Source: JABDIY01 sp963803875 (GTDB taxonomy: Bacteria > Actinomycetota > Acidimicrobiia > Acidimicrobiales > SZUA-35). From it: 64,000 bases of DNA. The notes under the pieces were generated by a model that made no database searches, had not been told where the DNA came from, and was given only the letters and a program-made list of their open reading frames with translations. This document shows, piece after piece, positions 35,912-44,274 of the stretch (within the stretch, counting starts at the first letter, position 1; the number at the start of each line of letters is the position of its first letter). The translations under genes were made by a program, and so were the position numbers. Location: positions 1-64,000 of the forward strand of contig CAWDOA010000017.1 of NCBI GenBank assembly GCA_963803875.1, given 5' to 3'.

Positions 35912-36342
35912 CCACATCGGAATTGCGGGGCTTCGACCGCTCGTTGCCGATGGCTCTCCTACGAGCTCGCGAGGCTCTGATGCGGCGGTTTCGACCGATG
36001 CTGGCCGAGCACGGTCTCACCGAGCAACAATGGCGTGTCATCCGTGCCCTCGCCGCCGCCGAGTTGCCAATGGATGTGGGCGAAATTGCAGACGCAACGT
36101 TCTTGCTCGGGCCCAGCCTGTCTCGCATTCTGTCGAATCTGGACGAGAGGTCGCTGATCGTTCGGCAGTTGGATCCGCAGGACCAGCGACGGTCGTCGGT
36201 GAAGCTCAGCCGCTCGGGACTGGCGCTGTTCGGCCGCATAGCACCCGAGTCCGAGGAGATCTACGGAGACATCGAGAACCGTTTTGGTGAGAGCCGAATG
36301 ATCGATTTGTTGTCCCTCCTCAACGAGCTGGAGAAGTCGTGA
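35908..36342 (+). CDS. hpaR: MarR-family regulator, HpaR-like
   Basis: 144 residues with the MarR winged helix: LTEQQWRVIRALAAAELPMD, IADATFLLGPSLSRILSNLDE, and the wing DPQDQRRSSVKLSRSG. HpaR proteins repress homoprotocatechuate genes until an aromatic intermediate binds. The ATG overlaps the hpaG stop (ATGA), so it is made from the same message as its presumed targets. Confidence 0.85.
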   Translation: MTTSELRGFDRSLPMALLRAREALMRRFRPMLAEHGLTEQQWRVIRALAAAELPMDVGEIADATFLLGPSLSRILSNLDERSLIVRQLDPQDQRRSSVKLSRSGLALFGRIAPESEEIYGDIENRFGESRMIDLLSLLNELEKS

Positions 36343-37154
36343 CACTGAATGGCGACGCAGTGCTCGCTGAGGCCGCGCTCCTCGACAATGCCGAACGAAC
36401 CCGAACCCAGACCCGCCAGACAACCTCGGTCTTCCCGGATGCAACAATCGACGATGCCTATCGCATACAGGCTGCCTGGCGGGATCTTCGTGTGGCCCGC
36501 GGTGAGAGGGTCATCGGCCACAAGATCGGACTCACGTCCAAAGCGATGCAGGCCACCATGCAGATCTCAACTCCGGACTCAGGGTTCATCACCGACGTGA
36601 TGGCATTCGACGCCACCGATGGGCCGGTTGTCATCTCGGCCGACGACCATCTGGATCCCAAGATCGAAGTTGAACTGGCCTTCGTTCTGGCTGCCGACCT
36701 CGATACGCCCGAAGTCGACTTCAACGATGTGATCGAGGCCACCGATCGTGTGGTGCCTGCGCTGGAGCTCATCGCGGCCCGCTCGTACCGGACCGATCCC
36801 GCCACCGGCCGGCGACGGACCGTTGTCGACACCATCTCCGACAACGCCGCGAACGCAGCGATCATCACCGGCGGTCTGTCGGTCGGCGCAGATGAAGTCG
36901 ACCTGCGGTGGGTGGGAGCGCTGCTGGAACGAAACGGCGAGATCGAGGAGTCCGGTCTCGCCGCCGCAGTGCTCAACCATCCGGCCAACGGAATCGTGTG
37001 GCTGGCCCGCCGGTATGCCCAACACGGCATGGCCCTGTGCGCCGGCGACATCGTGTTGGCAGGTTCATTCACCCGTCCGGTTGACGTTCGGCAAGGCGAC
37101 AACGTCCGAGTCGACTACGGGCAGCTAGGAACAATCGAGGTCCAATTCTCATGA
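36339..37154 (+). CDS. hpaH: 2-oxo-hept-4-ene-1,7-dioate hydratase
   Basis: 271 residues of the hydratase/decarboxylase (FAH-related) family: DAYRIQAAWRDLRVARGERV, GHKIGLTSKAMQATM, PKIEVELAFVLAADLD (metal ligands) and NPANGIVWLARR-type end (HPANGIVWLARRYAQHG). It adds water to the pathway's dienoate before aldol cleavage. GTG start overlaps the hpaR stop (GTGA). Confidence 0.87.
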   Translation: MTLNGDAVLAEAALLDNAERTRTQTRQTTSVFPDATIDDAYRIQAAWRDLRVARGERVIGHKIGLTSKAMQATMQISTPDSGFITDVMAFDATDGPVVISADDHLDPKIEVELAFVLAADLDTPEVDFNDVIEATDRVVPALELIAARSYRTDPATGRRRTVVDTISDNAANAAIITGGLSVGADEVDLRWVGALLERNGEIEESGLAAAVLNHPANGIVWLARRYAQHGMALCAGDIVLAGSFTRPVDVRQGDNVRVDYGQLGTIEVQFS

Positions 37155-37501
37155 GTCTGTATTACCTCCAGAAGTATCTGTATGAGCTCAACCGGGACGC
37201 ATCGTTCCAAGAGACTCATCGCAACGATCCCGAGCTCGCGGTCAGGGCCTTCGGCGACGGTGGAAGGCTCACCGAAGAGGAGGCGGATGCGCTCGTCGCT
37301 CCCGATATCGGGAAGTTGTATCACCTGGGTGTGAACGGACAGATTCTCATGCATTTCGCTGCGTTCCATCAGGTCGAATGGGCCGACTACCTCGAACGAA
37401 TGCGTGAAGGCATTCGGAGCTATGGGCCGGTCCGAGAAGGGGTGTACGCCCTCACTACCGGGTTGGACACAACCAACGCGCCGGTCTACGGCGAGGAATA
37501 A
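37151..37501 (+). CDS. LigA-type small subunit of a class III extradiol dioxygenase
   Basis: 116 residues, all-helical LigA superfamily: LYYLQKYLYELNRDASFQ, DPELAVRAFGDGGRLTEEEA, LVAPDIGKLYHLGVNGQILM. The small subunit caps the active site of LigAB-type protocatechuate 4,5-dioxygenases. ATGA overlap with hpaH, and the LigB-type large subunit follows 18 bases later. The enterobacterial homoprotocatechuate dioxygenase HpaD has no such partner, so this operon uses a different enzyme form. Confidence 0.83.
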   Translation: MSLYYLQKYLYELNRDASFQETHRNDPELAVRAFGDGGRLTEEEADALVAPDIGKLYHLGVNGQILMHFAAFHQVEWADYLERMREGIRSYGPVREGVYALTTGLDTTNAPVYGEE

Positions 37502-37519
37502 GGACGGAAGGAACCATCA

Positions 37520-38338
37520 ATGCCACTGGTATTTGCCGGCGTGTGTAGTCACGCCCCCGGAATCACTGGTCGGGCCGACATGGCTGACCCAGAACTGAAG
37601 AATGGCCTCTACCGAGCGTTCGACGATCTTCGGGACCGTCTGGAGGAGAGCCGCCCGGACGCCCTCATGGTCGTCGCCGCCGAACACTTCGCCAACTTCT
37701 TCATGAACAACATGCCGAGTTTCGCGGTGGGAATGGCGGATGGCTACGAGGGTCCCATCGAGGATCCTGAATGGCTGAACATCGCAAAGTTCACGGCTCC
37801 CGGGAATCCGGAGCTGTCCGAACGAATGATCGCCGAAATCATGCAGACCGTCGACGTCGCCTATGCCCAGGAGTGGCGCTTCGACCATGGCATAGCGGTT
37901 CCGCTGCACTTCCTGACCCCACGGTTCGATCTGCCGGTCATCCCGGTGAACATCAACTGTCAGGGACCTCCGCTTTCGCCGTTGCATCGGTCGTGGGCAT
38001 TCGGAGAAGCGGTTCGGCGAGCGGCCGATTCGGTCCCGGAGCGAGTCGCGCTGATAGGGACCGGCGGCATTTCCCACTGGCCCGCTACCCCCGACAGCGG
38101 TCGTATCAACGAGGAGTGGGACCGTGATTTCATGGATCGGTGGTGTCGCAACGACAGGTCCGCCTTGCTCGACTACGACGACCTCACCGTCTACGCCGAC
38201 GCCGGTCAGGGCGGATTCGAGATCCGAACGTTCGTGTCGGTTGCCGCAGCAGCCTCCGGCGCTCAGGGCACCGTGCATTTCTGCGAACCGATTCCGATCT
38301 TCGCCGTCAGCTGTACTACTGCCACCTACGCCCTGTAG
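37520..38338 (+). CDS. LigB-type large subunit, extradiol ring-cleavage dioxygenase
   Basis: 272 residues of the class III extradiol dioxygenase family. Iron-ligand His near residue 11 (GVCSHAPGIT), second His in VVAAEHFANFF, and conserved ALIGTGGISHWP with the catalytic region. With LigA upstream it should open a catechol-type ring; genomic context (HpaE, F, G, H) points to homoprotocatechuate as substrate, which is an inference. GGAAGGA-like ribosome site precedes the ATG. Last gene of the operon. Confidence 0.85.
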   Translation: MPLVFAGVCSHAPGITGRADMADPELKNGLYRAFDDLRDRLEESRPDALMVVAAEHFANFFMNNMPSFAVGMADGYEGPIEDPEWLNIAKFTAPGNPELSERMIAEIMQTVDVAYAQEWRFDHGIAVPLHFLTPRFDLPVIPVNINCQGPPLSPLHRSWAFGEAVRRAADSVPERVALIGTGGISHWPATPDSGRINEEWDRDFMDRWCRNDRSALLDYDDLTVYADAGQGGFEIRTFVSVAAAASGAQGTVHFCEPIPIFAVSCTTATYAL

Positions 38339-38364
38339 TTGTCAGCGGCAAGGCGCGAGGTGAC

Positions 38365-39126
38365 TCAACCCCAGCAGTGGCGGCTGGCGTTCCATGGTCG
38401 CGTACCGTCGGCCTGCCAGGTGATCACGGCTGCCTCGTCCTGCTGAGCAGGCGTTGCCAAGTCGGCGGTCCGAACGCCATAACGATCGGCGTGACCGTAG
38501 GCGGCCCACGATCCTCGCAGGAACTGATAGGCACCACGAGCCGATGACCGGCGGTTGGCTGCGGTGTAGTCACCACGTGATTCGCAGAACCGAATCTCGA
38601 GGAGAATGGGGGGCACGAACACGCCGTGGCCGGCATCAACCCAGCCGGTAGGGGCGAGGCGAACTCTGCTGGGCGGTGGCAAGGTGTCGGTGAGAAGCCG
38701 ATGCTCGAGGGAATCGCTGATCGCAACCACCACCCGGGAGGGATCCTCGAACTGTGACCAGTACTCGTGGCCAGCCGCTTCGGGCATTCGCTCCAACGCC
38801 CCGACGTAGGTGTCCACGACATGATCTCCTACAGATCGGGTTTGGTACTCCTCACTGGCCAGCAAGTGAGTGGCAATCGTTTCGATTGCATACCCGTTTG
38901 CGAGCAGGCCACCCCAGTAGACCGCACCTGCTTGGTCTGCTTCGCGGCCCAAGACGGCCCTGTACAGGCGGGCTGCCTGGTGGATGTGGGCATCTCCGAA
39001 AACTTGGGACTTGTATGCGGGTGCGACCGAGTTCGCTGAAGCAGGAGCGGATGGCAGAGCGACGATCGATGACACCACAAGGAGTGAGGCAATCGCTGCG
39101 CGACGAATCAACTGGTGGCGGTGCAT
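38365..39126 (-). CDS. Secreted Rpf/transglycosylase-like protein with DUF4214-like domain
   Basis: Start ATG 39126 gives a signal peptide (QLIRRAAIASLLVVSSIVAL, APASA cleavage). Residues ~45-140 resemble DUF4214 (AARLYRAVLGREADQAGAVY, LLASEEYQT). The C-terminal ~75 residues match the resuscitation-promoting-factor-type lysozyme fold: VPPILLEIRFCESRGDY with the catalytic Glu, RSSARGAYQFLRGSWAAYG and a closing Cys (SRHCWG). It would cleave peptidoglycan outside the cell during growth resumption (family inference). Confidence 0.8.
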   Translation of the reverse strand: MHRHQLIRRAAIASLLVVSSIVALPSAPASANSVAPAYKSQVFGDAHIHQAARLYRAVLGREADQAGAVYWGGLLANGYAIETIATHLLASEEYQTRSVGDHVVDTYVGALERMPEAAGHEYWSQFEDPSRVVVAISDSLEHRLLTDTLPPPSRVRLAPTGWVDAGHGVFVPPILLEIRFCESRGDYTAANRRSSARGAYQFLRGSWAAYGHADRYGVRTADLATPAQQDEAAVITWQADGTRPWNASRHCWG

Positions 39127-39175
39127 GGCGCACGAGTATTGGAGCATTTGGGCTGTAATCCTCAGGTGAATCGAC

Positions 39176-39856
39176 CTATTCGGGTGTGAAACGGAACACA
39201 TCACCGAACGAACAGCCCACTTCGCCATCCACTGCGGGCGAAGCGCTACGGGCAGTGAACTCTTTCCCTTGGCCGGCCGGCACCGTCACTTCGGCAAATC
39301 CGTCTCGCAGCCGCTCGTCGCTCACAACGAAACGAACCGTGATGAGATACGCCCGCTCGCTCTCGAGGGGATTGACAACCACCCCGGTCATGGCGGCACC
39401 GTCGTCGTTGGTGCATTCTCTGATTTCGAGCAACTCCTGTTTGGTTTGCTCGGACAGTTCACGCTCTTCTCCCAGAGGTGCCTGCTCCACGCCGAGCACG
39501 TCGTCTTCTTCGAAATCGACAAAATCGCCCTGGCTTACGGTGAACCCCAACACATCGAGCCGCACAAACTGCACCAGGAGGAGGCAGACAACCACGCCCA
39601 CGACAAGACCCGCGTAGGAACGACGTCGGAGCGGCCGTGGCCCCACCCGGTCGTGGGGAAGCGGCGGCGGGAGCGAGTCGGCAAGGGCGAACACCGCGGC
39701 GGAGGCTGGGCCGTACTGAGGGTTGAAACCAACACTTGGCGATGATGCGTGGTCGCTGTGTACCGGCCAGTAGCGGCCATCACTTCGCTGCTCCCACCCC
39801 GTGGGTGGTGGCCACGGATACTCTCGGCCGTTCCAGGCAACGTAGCTGTCGCTCAC
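39176..39856 (-). CDS. Single-pass membrane protein of unknown function
   Basis: 226 residues. The N-terminus has a DUF2510-like patch (PPPTGWEQRSDGRYWPV) and a proline-rich linker, then one helix (AGLVVGVVVCLLLVQFV) and an external domain (~110-226) with two cysteines (REC near 145, GCSF near 213) and an immunoglobulin-like beta pattern (YLITVRFVVSDERL, EVTVPAGQGKEF). No named family recognised. Confidence 0.65.
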   Translation of the reverse strand: MSDSYVAWNGREYPWPPPTGWEQRSDGRYWPVHSDHASSPSVGFNPQYGPASAAVFALADSLPPPLPHDRVGPRPLRRRSYAGLVVGVVVCLLLVQFVRLDVLGFTVSQGDFVDFEEDDVLGVEQAPLGEERELSEQTKQELLEIRECTNDDGAAMTGVVVNPLESERAYLITVRFVVSDERLRDGFAEVTVPAGQGKEFTARSASPAVDGEVGCSFGDVFRFTPE

Positions 39857-39910
39857 GGTGCCATGGTCTCACACGTTTGACTTCGGGATTCGCACGTCGT
39901 GATCGTGGTC

Positions 39911-40606
39911 CTACTTGCGTTGTGGGTCGGTTGCGACATCGTCCGAAGTTGACGGCCGCCGGTCGACGAGGCCCAGTTCGGTTTCCAGGCGCAAGACCCG
40001 GCGCAGAAGTTCTTCCACCTGGGTCTCCACATCGACAAGGCGATCGTTCCGAGACGGGCCGCCGGTCGTGGACGGCCCGACCTCGGCAAGCACCGTGTCA
40101 GCATGCACAGAGTTGGCATCGACTACGCCCCCCAGCAGATGCATGAATCGGTTCTGACTCTGGCCGGGGCCACGACCGAGATCGACCACCAGCGGACGAT
40201 CAGCGACAGCCAGATCTTCTAAAACCGATTCCACGGCATCGACCGAGTCGAAACTCACATACCGCTCGGTCCGTGTTCGGATCTCACCGGGCGTCTGGGG
40301 CCCCCGCAGCAACATGATCGCCACGACCGCCAGCTGCGCCTCGTCCAAGCCGAGTGCTTCGTCGAGCACGTGTTTGTGTTTGTCGGTACGGCCCGAGGAG
40401 ATGCTACGGCAGAGTTTGTTCGCCCGAAGTTCCATCATCGCGGCGATGACATCTCGTTCGCTGTAGTCGGTGACCGGTGCTCGGTTGGTCTTCTGATTGC
40501 AGGCGTTGACCAGCGCATTGGTCGTGAGCGGGTAGTGCTCGGGCGTTGTTGCTCGCTTCTCGATGAGACTTCCGAGAACCCGAATTTCGACAGCGGTGAG
40601 TTCCAT
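39911..40606 (-). CDS. YceH (DUF480) family winged-helix protein
   Basis: 231 residues. Two tandem winged helices typical of YceH: AVEIRVLGSLIEKRATTPEHYPLT-type start (LIEKRATTPEHYPLTTNALV), ACNQKTNRAPVTDYSERDV, and ALGLDEAQLAVVAIMLLRGPQTPGEIR-type second domain. A C-terminal coiled coil (VDVETQVEELLRRVLRLETE) is also usual. Function is unknown; the family may bind DNA. Confidence 0.87.
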   Translation of the reverse strand: MELTAVEIRVLGSLIEKRATTPEHYPLTTNALVNACNQKTNRAPVTDYSERDVIAAMMELRANKLCRSISSGRTDKHKHVLDEALGLDEAQLAVVAIMLLRGPQTPGEIRTRTERYVSFDSVDAVESVLEDLAVADRPLVVDLGRGPGQSQNRFMHLLGGVVDANSVHADTVLAEVGPSTTGGPSRNDRLVDVETQVEELLRRVLRLETELGLVDRRPSTSDDVATDPQRK

Positions 40607-40699
40607 CAGCTCTGAGGCTAACTCCGGTGAAGTTGAGACGTGGCCAACTTCACCTCACCCGATGGGAACTCCTGAGCTGTTTCGAGCGACCATTGACAG

Positions 40700-41089
40700 G
40701 TGCTTCGCGATCGATCCCTCCGCGTTCGGGTGATGTGTTCGGTGTTGATTCTGGGGTCGTTTCTCGCCGGCTGTGGCGATGCAGAATCACCGGCGGATCT
40801 GAGTGCGGTTGCGCTCGACGGCCGCTCACTGGCCCTGGCTTCGGGCTGTTCCGCATGCCACGGCAAAAACGGTGAAGGCGGCGTCGGACCGAGCTGGCAG
40901 GGTCTCTCCGGCTCACAAGTCACCTTCACCGATGCGACATCATTGATCGCCGACGCCGACTACCTCAGCGAATCGATACACGACCCCTCGGCCCGCGTTC
41001 GCGACGGATATACCGTGAAGATGCCTCTGAATTCGCTGACCGAAGAAGAAATACAGAAGGTTGTCGCCTACATCCAGGAGCTGAAGTGA
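40700..41089 (+). CDS. Lipoprotein c-type cytochrome
   Basis: 129 residues. Signal peptide and lipobox (VLILGSFLAGCGD) indicate a membrane-anchored lipoprotein. One heme site CSACHGK with axial Met in DGYTVKMPLN. This pattern matches the small cytochrome c domain that accompanies cytochrome oxidases. The next gene (SCO) starts within its stop (GTGA), and a cupredoxin follows, so it belongs to a copper/heme respiratory operon. The GTG at 40700 is taken; ATG 40733 would still keep the signal. Confidence 0.83.
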   Translation: MLRDRSLRVRVMCSVLILGSFLAGCGDAESPADLSAVALDGRSLALASGCSACHGKNGEGGVGPSWQGLSGSQVTFTDATSLIADADYLSESIHDPSARVRDGYTVKMPLNSLTEEEIQKVVAYIQELK

Positions 41090-41691
41090 ACGTTCGTCTC
41101 CTGGTGGTAGTCGCTGCGGCATCGATCCTTCTCACCTCCTGTGGGGAGGACCAAACGACCCTGAGCGGTTTCGAGCGAATCCCAACCCCGATCGTCAACA
41201 ACGCTCAACTGCCCGAAGCGACCAATGGGGGCGAACCATTCCACTTCGAGGCCGACGGCGGTGCTCAGCTGTTGGTTGTCTACTTCGGGTTCACGAACTG
41301 TCCTGATGTGTGCCCCACAACGCTGGCTGATCTCCGAGTGGCGCTCGGATCCTTGGACGCCCAAGAACGTGCAATCATCGAAACAGCCATGGTCACCGTC
41401 GATCCGAACCGAGATACCGACGACGTGCTCACTGGATACGTACGCTCGTTCCTGCCTGATGCGGCCGCGATTCGGACAACTGTTGACCCCGATCTGCGCG
41501 TGGTAGCCGATGCGTTCGGCGCCGATTACGACGTGACCGTCGACGACGATGGCAACGTCGACGTCGTCCACACCGGGTCCCTGTATGCGGTCAACCGGGC
41601 AGGTGAGTTGCTGGTCAGCTGGCCCTTCGGCGTGCCGGCAGATGACATCTCCAACGATCTGCGGCTGCTGTTGGAGCGCGAGGCTGCATGA
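41086..41691 (+). CDS. SCO1/SenC-family copper chaperone, lipoprotein
   Basis: 201 residues. Lipobox (SILLTSCGE), thioredoxin fold with the copper-binding CPDVC in YFGFTNCPDVCPTTLADLR, the downstream His in VVHTGSLYAVN, and TVDPNRDT. SCO proteins deliver copper to the CuA site of cytochrome c oxidase or act as thiol oxidoreductases for it. Coupled to the cytochrome c gene before it (GTGA) and to the cupredoxin after it (ATGA). Confidence 0.9.
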   Translation: MNVRLLVVVAAASILLTSCGEDQTTLSGFERIPTPIVNNAQLPEATNGGEPFHFEADGGAQLLVVYFGFTNCPDVCPTTLADLRVALGSLDAQERAIIETAMVTVDPNRDTDDVLTGYVRSFLPDAAAIRTTVDPDLRVVADAFGADYDVTVDDDGNVDVVHTGSLYAVNRAGELLVSWPFGVPADDISNDLRLLLEREAA

Positions 41692-42059
41692 GCCGGCTTC
41701 TGATTTTGGCCATGGCAGCGATGGTCGCGGTGTCAGCCTGCTCGGGCGCCGATGATTCGTTCGGGGTCGGCGAGTCCTCCGACACAACCTCTGCCGACTT
41801 CTTCTATGAGATTCCCGTCGGGGCGGGCGAGCAGCTCGATGCTGGCACGCCTCTGGAAATTCTCCCTGGCGAGCTACGTGCAAAGGTAGGTCAGGCGATC
41901 GAGATCGTGAACCTCGACGACCGAGGTCACCTTGTTGGTCCATGGTTCGTCGGCGCCGGTGAAACTCTCCGTCAGGAATTCACATCCGCAGGTGAATTCA
42001 TCGGGATTTGTACCGTGCACCCGAGCGGCGAGATCAGAGTGATCGTGGAGGACTCGTGA
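41688..42059 (+). CDS. Cupredoxin-like lipoprotein
   Basis: 123 residues with a lipobox (MVAVSACSG). The C-terminal ~90 residues form a cupredoxin-like sheet: VGQAIEIVNLDDRGHLVG gives one His, and GICTVHPSGEIRVIV gives Cys and His, a plausible copper site without the usual distant Met. It may pass copper or electrons to the neighbouring cytochrome c or SCO. ATGA and GTGA overlaps join it to both neighbours. Confidence 0.72.
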   Translation: MSRLLILAMAAMVAVSACSGADDSFGVGESSDTTSADFFYEIPVGAGEQLDAGTPLEILPGELRAKVGQAIEIVNLDDRGHLVGPWFVGAGETLRQEFTSAGEFIGICTVHPSGEIRVIVEDS

Positions 42060-43064
42060 GGCGCCTTGCAGCGTTCTTCGCAGCGGTGTTCATTGTCATG
42101 GTGGGCGTCGCCGCACCGGTGAGCGCAGACCCGCCCGGTCCGACCGAGTATCTGAGCACAATCCAGGCTGTTGAACCACCGACCGGCAGCATTGCTGTCC
42201 GAATGATCGGTGGTGACAGCTTCTTCGAGGTCTCCCAACTCGAGCCGGTGCTGATCGAGGTGGTCGGATACCAGGGCGAGCCCTATCTCCGGATCAGTCC
42301 CGACGGCGTGGTCGAGGAGAACCGGCTGTCGGCCTCCACGTATCTGAACCAGGAGCGGTACGGCGCAGGTGACATCGTTCCCGACTTCGTCGAAAACGAC
42401 GCAGATCCAGATTGGGTGCAGGTCGGTACCGGCGGACGGTATGCGTGGCATGATCACCGGTCCCACTGGATGAACCCCAAGCGGCCACCGGGTGCCGAAC
42501 CTGGTGACACGATCCTCGAGGCTGTCATTCCGCTCCGTGTGGACGGCAACGACGTGAGCGTCACTGTGGTCTCGATTCTGGAAGAGCCGGCGTCCCCGCT
42601 CCCGGCGATCGGAGGCGCGGCCGTGGGGCTCGTGGCAGCGGCGCTTCTGATGCGCCGCCAGATGGTCGCGCTGAGCGGTACTCACGGCAGGCCTGGCGTT
42701 GATGGCCGGGGTTGTGGCCGTCGTATCGGTGCCAGCCGAAACGGGTCCCCCGTTCACGCTGTGGTTTCCTCCCGCCCTGAGCGTGGTGGCCTTGATCGGC
42801 GCGCAGCTACTCCGTTCACGTTCATCCAACCCGTTGGGTCATGTTGGTTTGCTGCTCGTTGCCGGCACCCAGCTACTGCTGTGGGGACTTCTGGGGCGAT
42901 CAGCTCTCGCGAATCCGATCCTTCCCACGTACCTCCCGTGGTCGGTCCACCGGTTCATTGTCGCACTCTCGCTGGTCGTCGGAGTTGCCGTGCTCCTGAC
43001 TGCGGCACACCAACTGTGGGCCCTGCTGCGGGGCGGGCCATCGCAGCCGGTCACCGCCACCTGA
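42056..43064 (+). CDS. Exported/membrane protein of the copper-cytochrome operon, one frameshift
   Basis: GTG start overlaps the cupredoxin stop (GTGA). A signal peptide (LAAFFAAVFIVMVGVAAPVS) precedes a ~170-residue external beta-rich domain containing HDHRSHW, a histidine cluster that could bind metal. A helix (LPAIGGAAVGLVAAALLM) follows, then the frame changes near 42,678 and continues LTAGLALMAGVVAVVSVP with three more helices to 43064. No named family recognised; context suggests a role in copper handling or oxidase assembly. Confidence 0.65.
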
Positions 43065-43146
43065 GAACCTGGTCGAGGGTTTACACGATTCGACGACGGT
43101 TCTGATCTAGGGTGTCAGAGGATCGCCCCAGAGGAGGAGCCTTCGG

Positions 43147-43704
43147 ATGTCAGACTCAAATGCTCAGACCCCGCCGGGTTGGTATTACGCCGCCGGTGAC
43201 CCACCAGGAACCCAGCGGTACTGGGACGGCTCCCAATGGCAGGGGGGCCCTCAGCCGGTGGCAGCCGGAGGGCCGGGTGGAGTAGCCGTTGGGGCGGCCA
43301 CGCTCGCCGATCCCGGCCGACGTCTGCTCGCCAGAATCATCGACGGTCTCGTGCTGCTCATTCCGGTGCTCATCGTCGCCGGTGTTCTGGGTCAGGGTTT
43401 TGTTGGTGGTCTGGCCACATTCCTCGTTTCTGCGGCCTATGAGGTCTACTTGCTCGGTACTCGCGGGGCGACCGTTGGCAAGTCGGTGATGTCGGTCAAG
43501 GTGGTCAACGAGGACTACAGCGACATAAACATGGAAACCGCCGCGCGGCGTTTCGCGATCAATGTCGTCAGCGTGATCCCCGGCATTGGTCAGCTGATCA
43601 ATCTGCTCGTGTTCGTCGCATCGATCGTCATGATCTTCACCGACAGTCAACGTCAGGTCGTGTGGGACAAGATCGCGAAAACACTGGTGATCAGCACCAA
43701 GTAG
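43147..43704 (+). CDS. DUF2510-RDD family membrane protein, copy 1
   Basis: 185 residues. DUF2510 at the N-terminus (PPGWYYAAGDPPGTQRYWD), then an RDD domain with DPGRRLLARIIDGLVLLIPV (R...D...D pattern), helices around LATFLVSAAYEVYLLG, GATVGKSVMSVKVV, and a C-terminal WDKIAKTLVI. Function is unknown; RDD proteins are often transport-related. A GGAGGAG ribosome site precedes the ATG. It is followed 12 bases later by a near-parallel copy. Confidence 0.82.
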   Translation: MSDSNAQTPPGWYYAAGDPPGTQRYWDGSQWQGGPQPVAAGGPGGVAVGAATLADPGRRLLARIIDGLVLLIPVLIVAGVLGQGFVGGLATFLVSAAYEVYLLGTRGATVGKSVMSVKVVNEDYSDINMETAARRFAINVVSVIPGIGQLINLLVFVASIVMIFTDSQRQVVWDKIAKTLVISTK

Positions 43705-43716
43705 TCAACGAACGCT

Positions 43717-44274
43717 ATGACTGACCAAAGTGGTCAGACTCCACCGGGCTGGTATTACGCCGCCGGTGATCCGCCCGGAACACACCGCTATTGGGATGGA
43801 CGTCAATGGCAGGGTGGCCCTCAGCTCATTCCAGGGCAGTCGCCTGGAAATTCAGCAGCAGTTGGGCAGAAGGCCGATCTGGGTTCGCGGTTCGTGGCGT
43901 TCCTGATCGATACGGCTATCGGGGTTTTCCTCTTCATCGTCCTCCTGATTCTCGTCGGCGTCCTTGCCGCGATATCCGACGCCCTCGGAGGGATCGCATT
44001 TGTCTTGGGTTATGTCGGAATCCTCGGTTTCTACATCTGGAACTACATGATCCGGCAGGGCAGAACCGGTCAGACGATCGGCAAGCAGCAGCAGGGAATC
44101 GCTTTGCTTGGCCTCGACGGGCACCCCGTTGGTGGATGGAAGGCACTCGGCCGGTACTTTCTCGGGGGCATCATCGACAACGCCTGCTTGATCAACACCC
44201 TGTGGATCTTTTTCGACTCCAACAACCAGCGTCTGGCCGACAAGATCATCGACGCCAACGTCTTCAAGGTCTAG
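43717..44274 (+). CDS. DUF2510-RDD family membrane protein, copy 2
   Basis: 185 residues, the same length and plan as the preceding gene: PPGWYYAAGDPPGT with RYWDGRQWQGGPQ, RFVAFLIDTAIGVFLFIVL, TGQTIGKQQQGIALL and NQRLADKIIDANVF. The first ~40 residues are almost identical to copy 1, while the RDD part has diverged, so this is a tandem duplication with the DUF2510 part conserved or gene-converted. The stop overlaps the convergent DUF2752 gene by four bases. Confidence 0.82.
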   Translation: MTDQSGQTPPGWYYAAGDPPGTHRYWDGRQWQGGPQLIPGQSPGNSAAVGQKADLGSRFVAFLIDTAIGVFLFIVLLILVGVLAAISDALGGIAFVLGYVGILGFYIWNYMIRQGRTGQTIGKQQQGIALLGLDGHPVGGWKALGRYFLGGIIDNACLINTLWIFFDSNNQRLADKIIDANVFKV

